A stretch of 64,000 nucleotides of DNA from Tsukamurella sp040611135 (GTDB lineage: Bacteria; Actinomycetota; Actinomycetes; Mycobacteriales; Mycobacteriaceae): positions 62,001-126,000 of the forward strand of contig NZ_JBEXNL010000002.1 in the NCBI RefSeq assembly GCF_040611135.1. Reading direction: 5' to 3'. Positions 35,564 through 44,032 of the stretch are shown here, in pieces. Below the pieces are notes generated by a model. That model did not search any database. It worked only from the letters and a program-made list of their open reading frames with translations, and was not told the DNA's origin. How positions within the stretch are numbered: the stretch's first letter is position 1; each line of letters begins with the position of its first letter. The position numbers were made by a program, and so were the translations under genes.

Positions 35564-37155
35564 GCGCGTCGCGGTACCTGCTCCGGCCCGGCGTGCACGC
35601 CGCCGTGGTTCCCGGGCGCGGGGTCTACTTCGGGGGCGACGCCCGCAGGTTCTTCCTCGACGTGCCGCCCGGCGTGGTCGAGCTGTTCCGTCGCCACGAA
35701 CCGGCCCTGCTCGCCGGGGCGACCGAGGCAGAGCTCCGGGCGGGGGCCGAGCAGCGGGGTGACCGGCCGGAGACGCTGCTCGGGCTGGTCCGCGCCCTGG
35801 CCCGCCAGGACCTCGTGCGCTCCGTGTCCGCCGTGACCGCCGCGGCGCACGACGCACTCGCGCCGTTCGCCGAACGGTGTCCGGGGATCGCCGCCGAGCT
35901 CCGGGCGCGGCACCCCTGGCCCGAGGAGGAGATGACCTGGCTCCGCGACACGGCGCGGGCGCGGATCCGCGGGGGCGCAGGGCCGGTCGGGGCGGTGGTC
36001 GTGCGCACCCTCACCGACTGCGGCATCGCCCTCGACCGCATCCGCACCGGGCCGCGGACCGCCGACGGTCCGGACCGGATCGTCGTCGAGGTCTTCGACG
36101 ACGCGGGGGCCAGGTTCGGGCACGGCGTCGCCGACCTCGCCGGGGACCCCGTCGTGGTCCACGGCGCGCCGGGCGCCGATGCCGGCCGGGCGCCCGCCCG
36201 CCGGGCGCGCGGGCGGTACCTCGCCGAGCGGCCGAACCGGGGAGACGAGCCGGAACGTCCCGGTGAGCCGGTACGCCGAGCAGCGGGAGGGCTCGCCGCT
36301 GCGGCCGCGGTCCGCGCCGCGACCGGACTGGAGCCGCGATCGCTCGGCCTGCTCACCAGCGCACCGCTCACGCTGGAGAAGATCGACCTGACGCCGCCGC
36401 CGGCCACCGTCGAGGGCCTCGTCGAGGGCCACGCAGCGGTCCGGACCGACGGCGGGGATCCGCTGCTGGTCCCCGTCCGGCTGGCCGACGGTGCCGACCT
36501 CCCGCAACTGCCCCACCACTGCGCTGCGGCGCGGCCCCTGGACGCGGCCCGGTACGCGCTGGTGGGATTCGGCGGGGAGCCGGCGCAGGCCGCCGTCGAC
36601 GCCCTGCTGGCGGCGTATCGGCGCCACGCCGAACACGGTGCGGGCGAGGCCGGCGGCCACGGCTACGCCGGGCGGACGCCGGGGCACGCCCGGCTCGACG
36701 CGTACCTGCGCGCCCTGCCGTTCCCGGCGACCGAGCCCGTCCCGTACGGCGGTCTGGACCTGCCCACGCGCAGGCTCTGGCTCGATGCCGAGCACCGCGG
36801 CGGGGTCGCGCCCCGCATCGCGGCCGGGGAGGCGGCGCCGGGCTGGTTCCTGGCGGTCTTCGTCCCGGAGGCCGCCGCCGCTCCCCGGGAGGGCGCGTAC
36901 GGTCGGACACCGGGCGAGGCCGTGTACTGCCTGCTCGCTGCGGCGCGACTCCGTGCGCTCGTCGTCGACGGGACGCGGCGATACCGGGTGCCCTCCCTGT
37001 CGACCACGCCGGTCTCCGCCCTGGACCCGGGGACCGCCGGTCGCGCGGCCGACGTCCTAGCGGCTCTGCCCGCACTCGCGGAGACGGAGCTGATTCCCGC
37101 ACAGGATGATCCGCTGTACGGTCCGACGGCCGTGATCTGCGGGACCGTGCGATGA
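35560..37155 (+). CDS. Ocin-ThiF-like cyclodehydratase partner with leader-binding domain
   Basis: The 531-residue protein starts at a GTG that overlaps the LanB stop. The first 80 or so residues (RYLLRPGVHAAVVPGRGVYF and on) look like the winged-helix RiPP recognition element that binds the leader peptide. The middle part resembles a degenerate E1/ThiF fold (AVVVRTLTDCGIALDRI). This is the F-protein or ocin-ThiF class (TbtF-like) that delivers the precursor to the YcaO enzyme. No zinc-finger pair is obvious. It overlaps the YcaO ATG by four bases, in keeping with their joint action. Confidence 0.8.
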   Translation: MSASRYLLRPGVHAAVVPGRGVYFGGDARRFFLDVPPGVVELFRRHEPALLAGATEAELRAGAEQRGDRPETLLGLVRALARQDLVRSVSAVTAAAHDALAPFAERCPGIAAELRARHPWPEEEMTWLRDTARARIRGGAGPVGAVVVRTLTDCGIALDRIRTGPRTADGPDRIVVEVFDDAGARFGHGVADLAGDPVVVHGAPGADAGRAPARRARGRYLAERPNRGDEPERPGEPVRRAAGGLAAAAAVRAATGLEPRSLGLLTSAPLTLEKIDLTPPPATVEGLVEGHAAVRTDGGDPLLVPVRLADGADLPQLPHHCAAARPLDAARYALVGFGGEPAQAAVDALLAAYRRHAEHGAGEAGGHGYAGRTPGHARLDAYLRALPFPATEPVPYGGLDLPTRRLWLDAEHRGGVAPRIAAGEAAPGWFLAVFVPEAAAAPREGAYGRTPGEAVYCLLAAARLRALVVDGTRRYRVPSLSTTPVSALDPGTAGRAADVLAALPALAETELIPAQDDPLYGPTAVICGTVR

Positions 37156-38969
37156 GTGCCCTCGCTGTGGCTCGCGTGCCCGTGCCCACCCCGATCATCG
37201 GCACCGACGTGACCGCTCTCGACGGTCGGTGCCGCGCCGCCGGGGAGCCGGTGTTGCCCGTGCTCCTCGACGGCGGCACCACGGTGATCGGCCCCCTCTA
37301 CGACTGCGACGACGGCCCCTGCCTGCTCTGCTTCGAGTACCGTCGGCGACTGCGGTCGGATGCTCCGCACCTCACGCACCCCACGGTGCGCGTCGGCGGC
37401 GGAGTACCGGAGTTCGATGAACCGGCACTGCGCGAGCTGGTGTTGCGCACCTGGGACCATGCCTCGCCCGGCGATGTCCCGTGGCGCACCGTGGTGGTGA
37501 TCGACGGTGCGGGCGTCCACCGGCACCGGCTGTGGCGTTCGGTGGGCTGCTATCGGGGCCACGACGACGGCGCCCCCGCCGCCGTCGCGGCCACCGAGGG
37601 GCCGCACCTGACGGACCTGCGCGCCGACAGGTTCGCCGCCCGCGCCGACCGGCAGGCGTTCGCGCGCAGCCTGGTCGACCATCTCGTCGGGCCCGTCACC
37701 GGGATCGGGCGGGTCACGGACGCGGCCGCGGCGATGTCGGCGGCGGTGCTGCCGCAGTCGCGCAACGTCGGCTACGGGCGCGGCACCCGGTACGCGGATT
37801 CCGACTTCATCGCGGTGATGGAGGCGTGGGAACGGATGTGCGGCCACCCGTTCGACGGTGCGCGTGTCCTGTCCGGTGCCGAGCTCCCCGAGGGCGCGAC
37901 CGTCCTGGGGGAGCGGGAGCTGGGTGGCTACCACCCCGAGCAACTGGCCGACCCGAGCAGCAGGATCGACCCCGGCGCGCAGGCGTTCTGGGTGGCCGCG
38001 CACACCCTCGACGGTGCCGCCACCGCGTACGTCCCGGCCGAGGTGGCCTTCTACAACTTCACCCCGCAGCACGGGGCGGACTACCACGGCGCCCGACGCG
38101 GCGATGCGACTGCGGGGGCGGCCCCGTCGGCCCCCGCACGCACGGTGCGGTACGACGAGTCGTCGAGCGGGGCGGCCCTGGGCTCGTCCTTCGAGGAGGC
38201 CGCGCTGCACGCGCTCTGCGAGGTGCTCGAACGCGATGCCTTCCTCCGCTTCTGGTACGGGACGGCGGAGTGCGCGCGGGTGCTCGTCGATCCGGCGGAC
38301 GCCGAGTCGGCGCTGCTCCGGGAGCGGATCGCCGCGGACGGGTTCATCTGCGAACTGGTGCGGTTACCCGGTCCGACGGCCCTGCCGACCGTGGGGGCGT
38401 TCGCCTTCCACCGCACCGGAGGCCACCCGTTCGTGCTGTGCGCCGCGGGCAGCGGGCCGCGCTGGGCGGACGCCGTCCGGTCCGGCCTGTGGGAACTGGT
38501 GAACCTCGCCGCCGCGCCGCGGCCCCGTTCCGCCGCCGAGACCGCTCGCCGCCTGCCGGACCGCTGGGCGATCCGCACGATCGAGGACCACGTGGACTTC
38601 TACGCGCTGCCCGAGAACGGTCGCGCGGTCGCGGAGAAGTGCCGCGGCCCGCAGATCGATGCCGCAGCGCTGCCGGACCTCGGTGACGTGATCCCCGCGG
38701 CCCGCCGCGGCCCGGCCGGTCACGTCATCCGGGCCCTTGCCGAGCAACTCGCCTCGGCCGACCTCGGCGCACCCCACTTCGTGGACCAGACCAATCTCGA
38801 GCTCCGCGACCAGGGCCTGTGGGCCGCCAAGTGCGTGGTGCCGGGCGCGTTGTCGATGACCTTCGGCACCGCGCACCAGCGGGTCCGCGGTCTCGAGACC
38901 CTGCGCGACCTGGGCCGCGCCGACCTGTTGGAGGGGTGCGGCGATCTCGCGCCCCACCCGTTCCCCTGA
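37152..38969 (+). CDS. YcaO cyclodehydratase for azoline formation
   Basis: The 605-residue enzyme is an ATP-dependent YcaO that turns Cys (and Ser/Thr) of the core into thiazolines and oxazolines. The ATP-binding signature is clear: SSSGAALGSSFEEAALHALC followed by EVLERD near residues 334-360. The C-terminus ends PHPFP, the PxPxP tail seen in azole-forming YcaO enzymes. The N-terminal 150 residues carry a small CxxC-containing segment (CDDGPCLLC), perhaps part of a TOMM partner-like region. It is tightly coupled to the partner gene upstream and is followed at 13 bp by the dehydrogenase. Confidence 0.95.
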   Translation: MSALAVARVPVPTPIIGTDVTALDGRCRAAGEPVLPVLLDGGTTVIGPLYDCDDGPCLLCFEYRRRLRSDAPHLTHPTVRVGGGVPEFDEPALRELVLRTWDHASPGDVPWRTVVVIDGAGVHRHRLWRSVGCYRGHDDGAPAAVAATEGPHLTDLRADRFAARADRQAFARSLVDHLVGPVTGIGRVTDAAAAMSAAVLPQSRNVGYGRGTRYADSDFIAVMEAWERMCGHPFDGARVLSGAELPEGATVLGERELGGYHPEQLADPSSRIDPGAQAFWVAAHTLDGAATAYVPAEVAFYNFTPQHGADYHGARRGDATAGAAPSAPARTVRYDESSSGAALGSSFEEAALHALCEVLERDAFLRFWYGTAECARVLVDPADAESALLRERIAADGFICELVRLPGPTALPTVGAFAFHRTGGHPFVLCAAGSGPRWADAVRSGLWELVNLAAAPRPRSAAETARRLPDRWAIRTIEDHVDFYALPENGRAVAEKCRGPQIDAAALPDLGDVIPAARRGPAGHVIRALAEQLASADLGAPHFVDQTNLELRDQGLWAAKCVVPGALSMTFGTAHQRVRGLETLRDLGRADLLEGCGDLAPHPFP

Positions 38970-38982
38970 GGAGGACAGACCC

Positions 38983-40236
38983 GTGACGACAGCCGTGCAC
39001 CTGGATCCGGACCGCCTGTGGCGGCACGGCCCCGGCAAGTCGGCCGCGGTCGCCCCGGTGCGACCGGGACCCGAGGCCGATTCGTCGGGCGGCCTCGGCC
39101 TGCGCCCCGCCCTCGAGGAGGACACCGCGCCGATGGACGCCGTCAGAGCGGCCCTGGCGGAGCTGACCTACCCCGCGCGCGCCGCGGCCGGGAGCGTGGG
39201 CGACCCGGCCGCGGTCATCGGCGCCGCGCTGCGCGTGCACCGGCTGGAGCCGCACGGCGAGTACGCCTTCCACTCGTCGCACCCGTCCGTGCGGGCCAAG
39301 TACCCCGTGGTGGTGCGGGACCGGAGCCGAGGTCTCGTCTTCGATCCGTGGTCGTGGCGGTGGTGCGCGGACCCGGTCGGCGCGGATCGACACGGTCCAC
39401 GGTTCCGGCTGCAGGTGCGGACCGAGCACCTTCCGCGGTTCTACGGCGGTCTTCGCCCGATCCTCGGGGACCTCGAGCAGGGCGTCACCCTGCGCCACCT
39501 CGCGACGGTGGCGGGCGCCGTCGGCCTCGAGCTGGTGGCCACCGAGGGGGCCCGGGACGGCGTCGCGTTCGACCTCGTGCCCGGCTCCGCGGACCCGGCC
39601 GGCTCCGCGGACCCGGCCGGCGCCGCGGACCCGGCCGATGACGCCGCGAGGCCGGGCGTCGACGCGCCCACGTGGGGACGGATCCTCGAGCGGCGCAGTG
39701 CCGGGCGCATGCCGCGCGGCCTGCCCGGGGCCCTCCTGTCGGCGTCCCGGGGCCTGCGGCCCGACGAGTCGGCCGCACTGGCCGCCGCACTCGGCGGCAC
39801 GGTGCCCCTTCCGGGGCCGCCCGTGGTCGGGATGCACACCCTCCATCGGCGCGGCGACCGGTGGCACCGCGATGACGGCGCCCCCGTGCCGGCGGCGGCG
39901 ATGGCCGAGGTCCTGGCCTCGCACGGTCTGCCCAACGCGCCGCGCAACGGCGCGTACCTCGAGCGCGCGGAGTTCCTCGCATTCGCGACGGCGGATCCCG
40001 ACGCGATCGCCGCGGAGTGCGGGACGGAGGCGGTACGGCTCGCCCTGGTCCGGGCCGGGTGGCTGATCCAGGGCCTGTCCTATCCCGCCGCCGCGTGCGG
40101 GCGGGTGTGCCGGCCCACCCGCAGTTTCGACGACCCCGCCGTCACCTCGCTCCTCGGGCGGCCCCGTCGGGAACACGTGCTGCTCGCCGCGGTGATCGGC
40201 GTCTCGCCCGCGACGGGGATCGAGGTGCTGCTGTGA
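38983..40236 (+). CDS. SagB-type FMN azoline dehydrogenase
   Basis: The 417-residue protein belongs to the nitroreductase-like SagB family, which oxidises azolines to aromatic thiazoles or oxazoles with FMN. ILERRSAGRMPRG is the family RRS-R motif. An upstream half (YAFHSSHPSVRAKYP) and a C-terminal half together suggest a duplicated nitroreductase layout as in TbtE. The GTG start has GAGGAGGA a few bases upstream. A Gly-Ser-Ala-Asp-Pro-Ala linker repeated three times joins the halves. Its stop overlaps the next GTG. Confidence 0.88.
   Translation: MTTAVHLDPDRLWRHGPGKSAAVAPVRPGPEADSSGGLGLRPALEEDTAPMDAVRAALAELTYPARAAAGSVGDPAAVIGAALRVHRLEPHGEYAFHSSHPSVRAKYPVVVRDRSRGLVFDPWSWRWCADPVGADRHGPRFRLQVRTEHLPRFYGGLRPILGDLEQGVTLRHLATVAGAVGLELVATEGARDGVAFDLVPGSADPAGSADPAGAADPADDAARPGVDAPTWGRILERRSAGRMPRGLPGALLSASRGLRPDESAALAAALGGTVPLPGPPVVGMHTLHRRGDRWHRDDGAPVPAAAMAEVLASHGLPNAPRNGAYLERAEFLAFATADPDAIAAECGTEAVRLALVRAGWLIQGLSYPAAACGRVCRPTRSFDDPAVTSLLGRPRREHVLLAAVIGVSPATGIEVLL
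39583..39636. repeat. 18-bp in-frame tandem repeat in the dehydrogenase gene
   Basis: Three head-to-tail copies of an 18-bp unit (GGCTCCGCGGACCCGGCC, the third with two changes) encode G-S/A-A-D-P-A three times, in the linker between the two halves of the SagB-type protein. Copy number may differ between strains. Confidence 0.9.
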
Positions 40237-41165
40237 CGCGGACGCGTTCCGGTGCGGCGCTGGAGGACCGCACGGCGAGCACCGGGGTCACCGCGGTGCA
40301 CCTGCACCTGCCCTATTTCGATCCCGCCCTCGAGGATCGAGCCGTGGCGGAGCTCGCGCGCGACCTGCCTGTGGCCGAGTGGTTCTACCTGCGGTACTGG
40401 CAGCGTGGGCCGCACCTGCGAGTGCGTGCGCTGACCCCGGCCTGCGGCGATCGCCTGTGGCGCGCGACGGTCCGCGCCGCCGCGGTGGCGGGCCGGGCGG
40501 CGCGGCCCCAGCGCGCGCTCGATCAGGCGGGGTACGCCGCAGCGGTGGCCGAGACGGCCGCGGCGGGGGAGGCCGGGCGACCGCTCGAGGTGCTCGACCT
40601 GCTGGCCCCGGGCTGTTACCCGTGGGTGTACGTGCCGGAGTTCGACAGGTACGGCGGACCCTCCGTCCATCCCAGCGTCCTGGCGTACTTCGCGATCTCC
40701 TCCGGTCGCGCCGCGTCGATGGTCGGCCGGGTCGACGCGGGCATGGCCGCCGGGGGCGTTCCGGCGAATCATCGCCTCAGCGCGGCTCTCGATGAGGTAC
40801 TGCGGTTCGTGGTGGACCTGACCGCGGAGTGGGGGAGCGACGAGGCCCATCGGACGGTCCTCGCCGGCCACCGCTTCTGGTCCGAACGTGCCACACCGCA
40901 GGGGGTCCCGGAGGCCCGGGTGGTGGACCGGGCGCGGGCGGTCCTGGACCGGCTGGCGCGCGCCGGTGCGCCGGGGCCGCTCCGGCGCGGCTACGGCCGC
41001 GCACCCGCGCTCGCGCGGGCGCTCGCCGACCTGCCCGCGCAGCAGCGGTCGCGGGTCCTGGTGTCCGTCTTGCACACCCACGCCAACCGGCTCGGCTGCG
41101 GCGGTCCCGCCGAGGCCCTGGTGTACGCGATCGCCCTGGAGGCGTTGGAGGAGTGGATCCGATGA
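40233..41165 (+). CDS. Thiopeptide-type LanB elimination domain (TbtC-like)
   Basis: The 310-residue protein is a free-standing SpaB-C domain. VHLHLPYFDPALEDRAVAELARD then WFYLRYWQRGPHLRVR near residues 50-66 is the hallmark start; YPWVYVPEFDRYGGPSVHPS and a C-terminal LHTHANRLG helix follow. By family it removes glutamate from glutamylated Ser to leave dehydroalanine, working with the LanB-N protein at 33164. The alternative is a [4+2] pyridine synthase, which shares the fold, but the classical motifs favour elimination. The GTG start overlaps the dehydrogenase stop. Confidence 0.88.
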   Translation: MTRTRSGAALEDRTASTGVTAVHLHLPYFDPALEDRAVAELARDLPVAEWFYLRYWQRGPHLRVRALTPACGDRLWRATVRAAAVAGRAARPQRALDQAGYAAAVAETAAAGEAGRPLEVLDLLAPGCYPWVYVPEFDRYGGPSVHPSVLAYFAISSGRAASMVGRVDAGMAAGGVPANHRLSAALDEVLRFVVDLTAEWGSDEAHRTVLAGHRFWSERATPQGVPEARVVDRARAVLDRLARAGAPGPLRRGYGRAPALARALADLPAQQRSRVLVSVLHTHANRLGCGGPAEALVYAIALEALEEWIR

Positions 41166-42223
41166 AGTACGGAGTGTCGTTCCTGCCGGACGTGGGCCCG
41201 GGGGACCTGTCCGGCGCCGACTACTACCGCCGCGTGCTCGCACTCAGCGAGGACGCGGACCGCCGGGGCCTCGAGTACGTCAAGATGACCGAGCACTACC
41301 TGCACCCGTACGGCGGATACTGCCCCAGTCCGTTGGCGTTCCTGTCCGCGGTCGCGGCCCGGACCAGCCGGATCCGCCTGATGACGGGGTGCGTGCTGCC
41401 GGTCTTCCACCATCCCGTGCAGTTGGCCTCGGAGGCCGCGCAATTGGACGCCATCAGCGGCGGGCGTGCGGAGGTGGGTTTCGCCCGCGCCTACCTGCCC
41501 TACGAGTTCGACTGCTTCGGCGTCGAGCTGACGGGAAGCCGGGATCGCTTCGACGAGGCGGTGGCCACGGTGATCGAGCTGTGGGAGGGGACCTCGGTCA
41601 CCCGGCGCAGCGAGTTCTTCGACGTGGTCGACGCGACGGTCCTGCCCCGTCCGACCGCGGAGCGCGGCATACCGTCGTTGATCGCCGCAGTGCGGACTCC
41701 CGAGAGTTTCCGCCGGATCGGGGAGAACGGCCACGGACTACTGGTCACGCCGGGCGGCCTGGAGGCGCCCGCGGAGCTGGTTCGGCGGTACCGGGAGGCC
41801 TTCGTCGCGCGGCGCCCGGCCGTGCCCGAACCGCGGGTGGTGGTGAGCCTGCCGCTCCTGGTGAGCGACCGGGACGAGGACGTGGACGCCGCCGACGCCG
41901 CACTGGAACGGTACCTGCGGGTCTGGACCGACGCGGTCTCCGCGTGGGACCGCCGATCGTCCGCGGACTATCCCAGTTACACCGGAATGGCCCGGTACCT
42001 CGAGATGATGAGCGGTACCCAGTTGCGGTTGTCGGGGTCGGCGGTCGTCGGGACGCCCGACGAGGTGCTGGCGCAGATCGTCGAGACCGACGAGCGGTTC
42101 GGCGGCCTCGACGCGATCCTCTGGCAACTGGACTACGGCGACCTGCCGGAGCCACTCGCGCGCCGCAGTCTCGAACTGTTCGCCGAGAACGTGCGCCCGC
42201 GCCTGCCGGAGCACCTGCGATGA
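41162..42223 (+). CDS. Luciferase-like flavin monooxygenase in the RiPP cluster
   Basis: The 353-residue protein has the bacterial luciferase-type TIM barrel: MKYGVSFLPDVGPGDLSG at the start, VKMTEHYLHPYGGYCPSP, FHHPVQLASEAAQLDAISGG and RAEVGFARAYLPYEF. It probably uses reduced FMN and oxygen to tailor the peptide, for example by hydroxylating or oxidising a side chain (Trp4 or Ile5 of the predicted core are candidates, by inference only). It overlaps the preceding gene by ATGA. It is not closely similar to the other LLM protein of this window at 11782. Confidence 0.82.
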   Translation: MKYGVSFLPDVGPGDLSGADYYRRVLALSEDADRRGLEYVKMTEHYLHPYGGYCPSPLAFLSAVAARTSRIRLMTGCVLPVFHHPVQLASEAAQLDAISGGRAEVGFARAYLPYEFDCFGVELTGSRDRFDEAVATVIELWEGTSVTRRSEFFDVVDATVLPRPTAERGIPSLIAAVRTPESFRRIGENGHGLLVTPGGLEAPAELVRRYREAFVARRPAVPEPRVVVSLPLLVSDRDEDVDAADAALERYLRVWTDAVSAWDRRSSADYPSYTGMARYLEMMSGTQLRLSGSAVVGTPDEVLAQIVETDERFGGLDAILWQLDYGDLPEPLARRSLELFAENVRPRLPEHLR

Positions 42224-42276
42224 GCGTCGGGGGCGGGACGCGCCCGCCTCGGCAACGACCGATGAAGGAGACTCGG

Positions 42277-43191
42277 ATGGACGATCCATTGATCGCGGAC
42301 GATCCGTTGATCACGACCGGGGTGTCGATGGAACGGGGCGGCCGCACCGTGGTCGACGGGGTGAGTTTCCGGGTCCGGCCCGGCGAGGTGGTGGCACTGC
42401 TCGGCTCGAACGGGGCCGGCAAGACGACACTGGTGGACGGGATCCTCGGCGTCACACCGCTCGCCGCCGGTTCCGTCACCATCCACGGCGACCCGCCGGC
42501 CCGAGCCCGGCACAAGCGCACCGTCGCGGCCTGTCTGCAGGACGGCGGGCTGCCGCACGACCTATCGGTGTCCGACGCGGTGGGGTACTACGCCGCCGTC
42601 GCGGGCACGGAGCTCGACGGCCCGCGGTTGCTCGACCGGTTCGGCCTGTCCGGGGTCGCGGATCGGAAGGTCGCCGTGCTCTCCGGCGGCGAGCGGCGTC
42701 GGCTGCAGGTGGCGCTCGCCACGGCCCGCGAGGTGGGGCTGCTCATCCTCGACGAGCCGACGGCGGCGCTCGACGTCGACGCCCGCGCCATGATCTGGAC
42801 CGAGCTCGTGGACCACGTGGCGTTCGGGACCGGGGCGCTGCTGTTCACCACCCACCTGGTGGAGGAGGCCGAACGGTACGCGGATCGCGTCGTCTTCCTG
42901 CAGGACGGTGGCGTCGTGCACGACGAGACGACCGCCGCGCTGCGCGCTCGGGTGGAGGGACTCGTGGTGGTTCGGGCGCGCAGCGTCGTCGGCGCCACCG
43001 CACTCCCGGAACTCCCCGGCTCGGAGGCGACCCGCATCCGCGGCGGCATGCTCGAGTGCCATACGCGCGCGGGCGCCGAGGCGGTGTCGGCGCTCACCGC
43101 CGACCCGCGGTTCACCGCGGTCCAGACGACCCCCGCCACGCTCGAGGACGTGCTCTTCGGGCGTCACCGCAGTGAAGGAGCCACCGCATGA
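42277..43191 (+). CDS. ABC exporter ATPase of the RiPP cluster
   Basis: The 304-residue ATPase has Walker A GSNGAGKTT, signature LSGGERRRLQVALA, Walker B LLILDEPTAALD and an H-loop TTHLVEEAERYAD. I placed the start at the ATG at 42277, with AAGGAG six bases upstream. An ATG at 42220 that overlaps the previous stop would add 19 residues. The gene overlaps the permease start by four bases. The pair probably exports the mature peptide and may also provide self-protection. Confidence 0.9.
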   Translation: MDDPLIADDPLITTGVSMERGGRTVVDGVSFRVRPGEVVALLGSNGAGKTTLVDGILGVTPLAAGSVTIHGDPPARARHKRTVAACLQDGGLPHDLSVSDAVGYYAAVAGTELDGPRLLDRFGLSGVADRKVAVLSGGERRRLQVALATAREVGLLILDEPTAALDVDARAMIWTELVDHVAFGTGALLFTTHLVEEAERYADRVVFLQDGGVVHDETTAALRARVEGLVVVRARSVVGATALPELPGSEATRIRGGMLECHTRAGAEAVSALTADPRFTAVQTTPATLEDVLFGRHRSEGATA

Positions 43192-43967
43192 CGGATTCGA
43201 CGACCCGCGCGGTCCCGCCGAGCACCGGCCGACGCCAGTTCGCGACGTGGGTGCGGCTGGACCTGCGGCGAGCGGCCCGGGACGGGAGGTTCCTGGCGTT
43301 CTCCGTGGCGCTCCCGGTGCTGATGTTCCTGGTGTTCGGCCTGCGCGACGACGTGGTGGGCTACCGCTACCCGGGCGGCAATGCGACGGCGTACGTGATG
43401 ATCTCGATGGCGGTGTTCGCCGCAGCGATGTCGGCGACGGCGGCCGCGGCGCGGATCGCGACCGAGCGGTGGCAGGGATGGGTGCGGCAGGTGCAGGTGC
43501 TGCAGCCGTCGCTGCACCGGTACGTCGCGGTGCGGATCACCGTCGCGGCGGTCCAATCGCTCGCCGCGGTGGTGGCGATGTTCGTGGTGGGCGCCGCACT
43601 CGGCGCGCGCGGCGACACGTCGATGTGGTTCCTGTCACCGCTGATCGCGTGGGCGTCGTCGGCGGTCTTCGCGGCCGCGGGCATCGCGATCGGGCTGCGG
43701 ATGCGATCCCAGAACGCGATGCAGATCGCCGGGCCGGGGCTCGCGCTCCTCGCGGCGGCGGGCGGGCTGTTCGTGCCCATCGATTCGGGCCCGTTCGCCG
43801 TGTTCTCGCAGTTCACGCCGATGTACGGGATGGGGGCGCTCGCCCACCTCCCCCTCACTCACGGCGATCCGACGGTGCCGATGATCAACACTCTCGGGTG
43901 GGCGGCGATCGCGGCGGTGGCGGCGCTGTGGTCGGCGCGCGGGCTGGACAGCCGCGCCGTGGTCTGA
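43188..43967 (+). CDS. ABC-2 exporter permease of the RiPP cluster
   Basis: The 259-residue protein has six hydrophobic helices in ABC-2 order, after a cytoplasmic N-terminus (FATWVRLDLRRAARDGRFLA). It pairs with the ATPase just upstream. It is the last gene of the RiPP operon; a hairpin starts at its stop codon. Confidence 0.88.
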   Translation: MTDSTTRAVPPSTGRRQFATWVRLDLRRAARDGRFLAFSVALPVLMFLVFGLRDDVVGYRYPGGNATAYVMISMAVFAAAMSATAAAARIATERWQGWVRQVQVLQPSLHRYVAVRITVAAVQSLAAVVAMFVVGAALGARGDTSMWFLSPLIAWASSAVFAAAGIAIGLRMRSQNAMQIAGPGLALLAAAGGLFVPIDSGPFAVFSQFTPMYGMGALAHLPLTHGDPTVPMINTLGWAAIAAVAALWSARGLDSRAVV

Positions 43968-43988
43968 CCCGGGCTACGACCCGGGTCA
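43965..43988 (+). terminator. Hairpin terminator closing the RiPP operon
   Basis: TGACCCGGG, loop CTACGA, CCCGGGTCA: a perfect 9-bp stem that begins at the permease stop codon. There is no T run. It lies just before a new promoter, which marks the end of the operon. Confidence 0.65.
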
Positions 43989-43995
43989 CATGGGG

Positions 43996-44032
43996 TTGCC
44001 GCCCCACACGGTGACTCCTACAGTTCTTACTC
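43996..44032 (+). promoter_or_regulatory. Leaderless sigma-A-type promoter for the STAND/WD40 gene
   Basis: TTGCCG (43996-44001), 17 bases, TACAGT (44019-44024), then eight bases to the GTG start at 44033. The spacing puts transcription start at or within two bases of the start codon, and no ribosome-binding site is present, so translation should be leaderless, as is common in mycobacteria and relatives. Confidence 0.65.
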
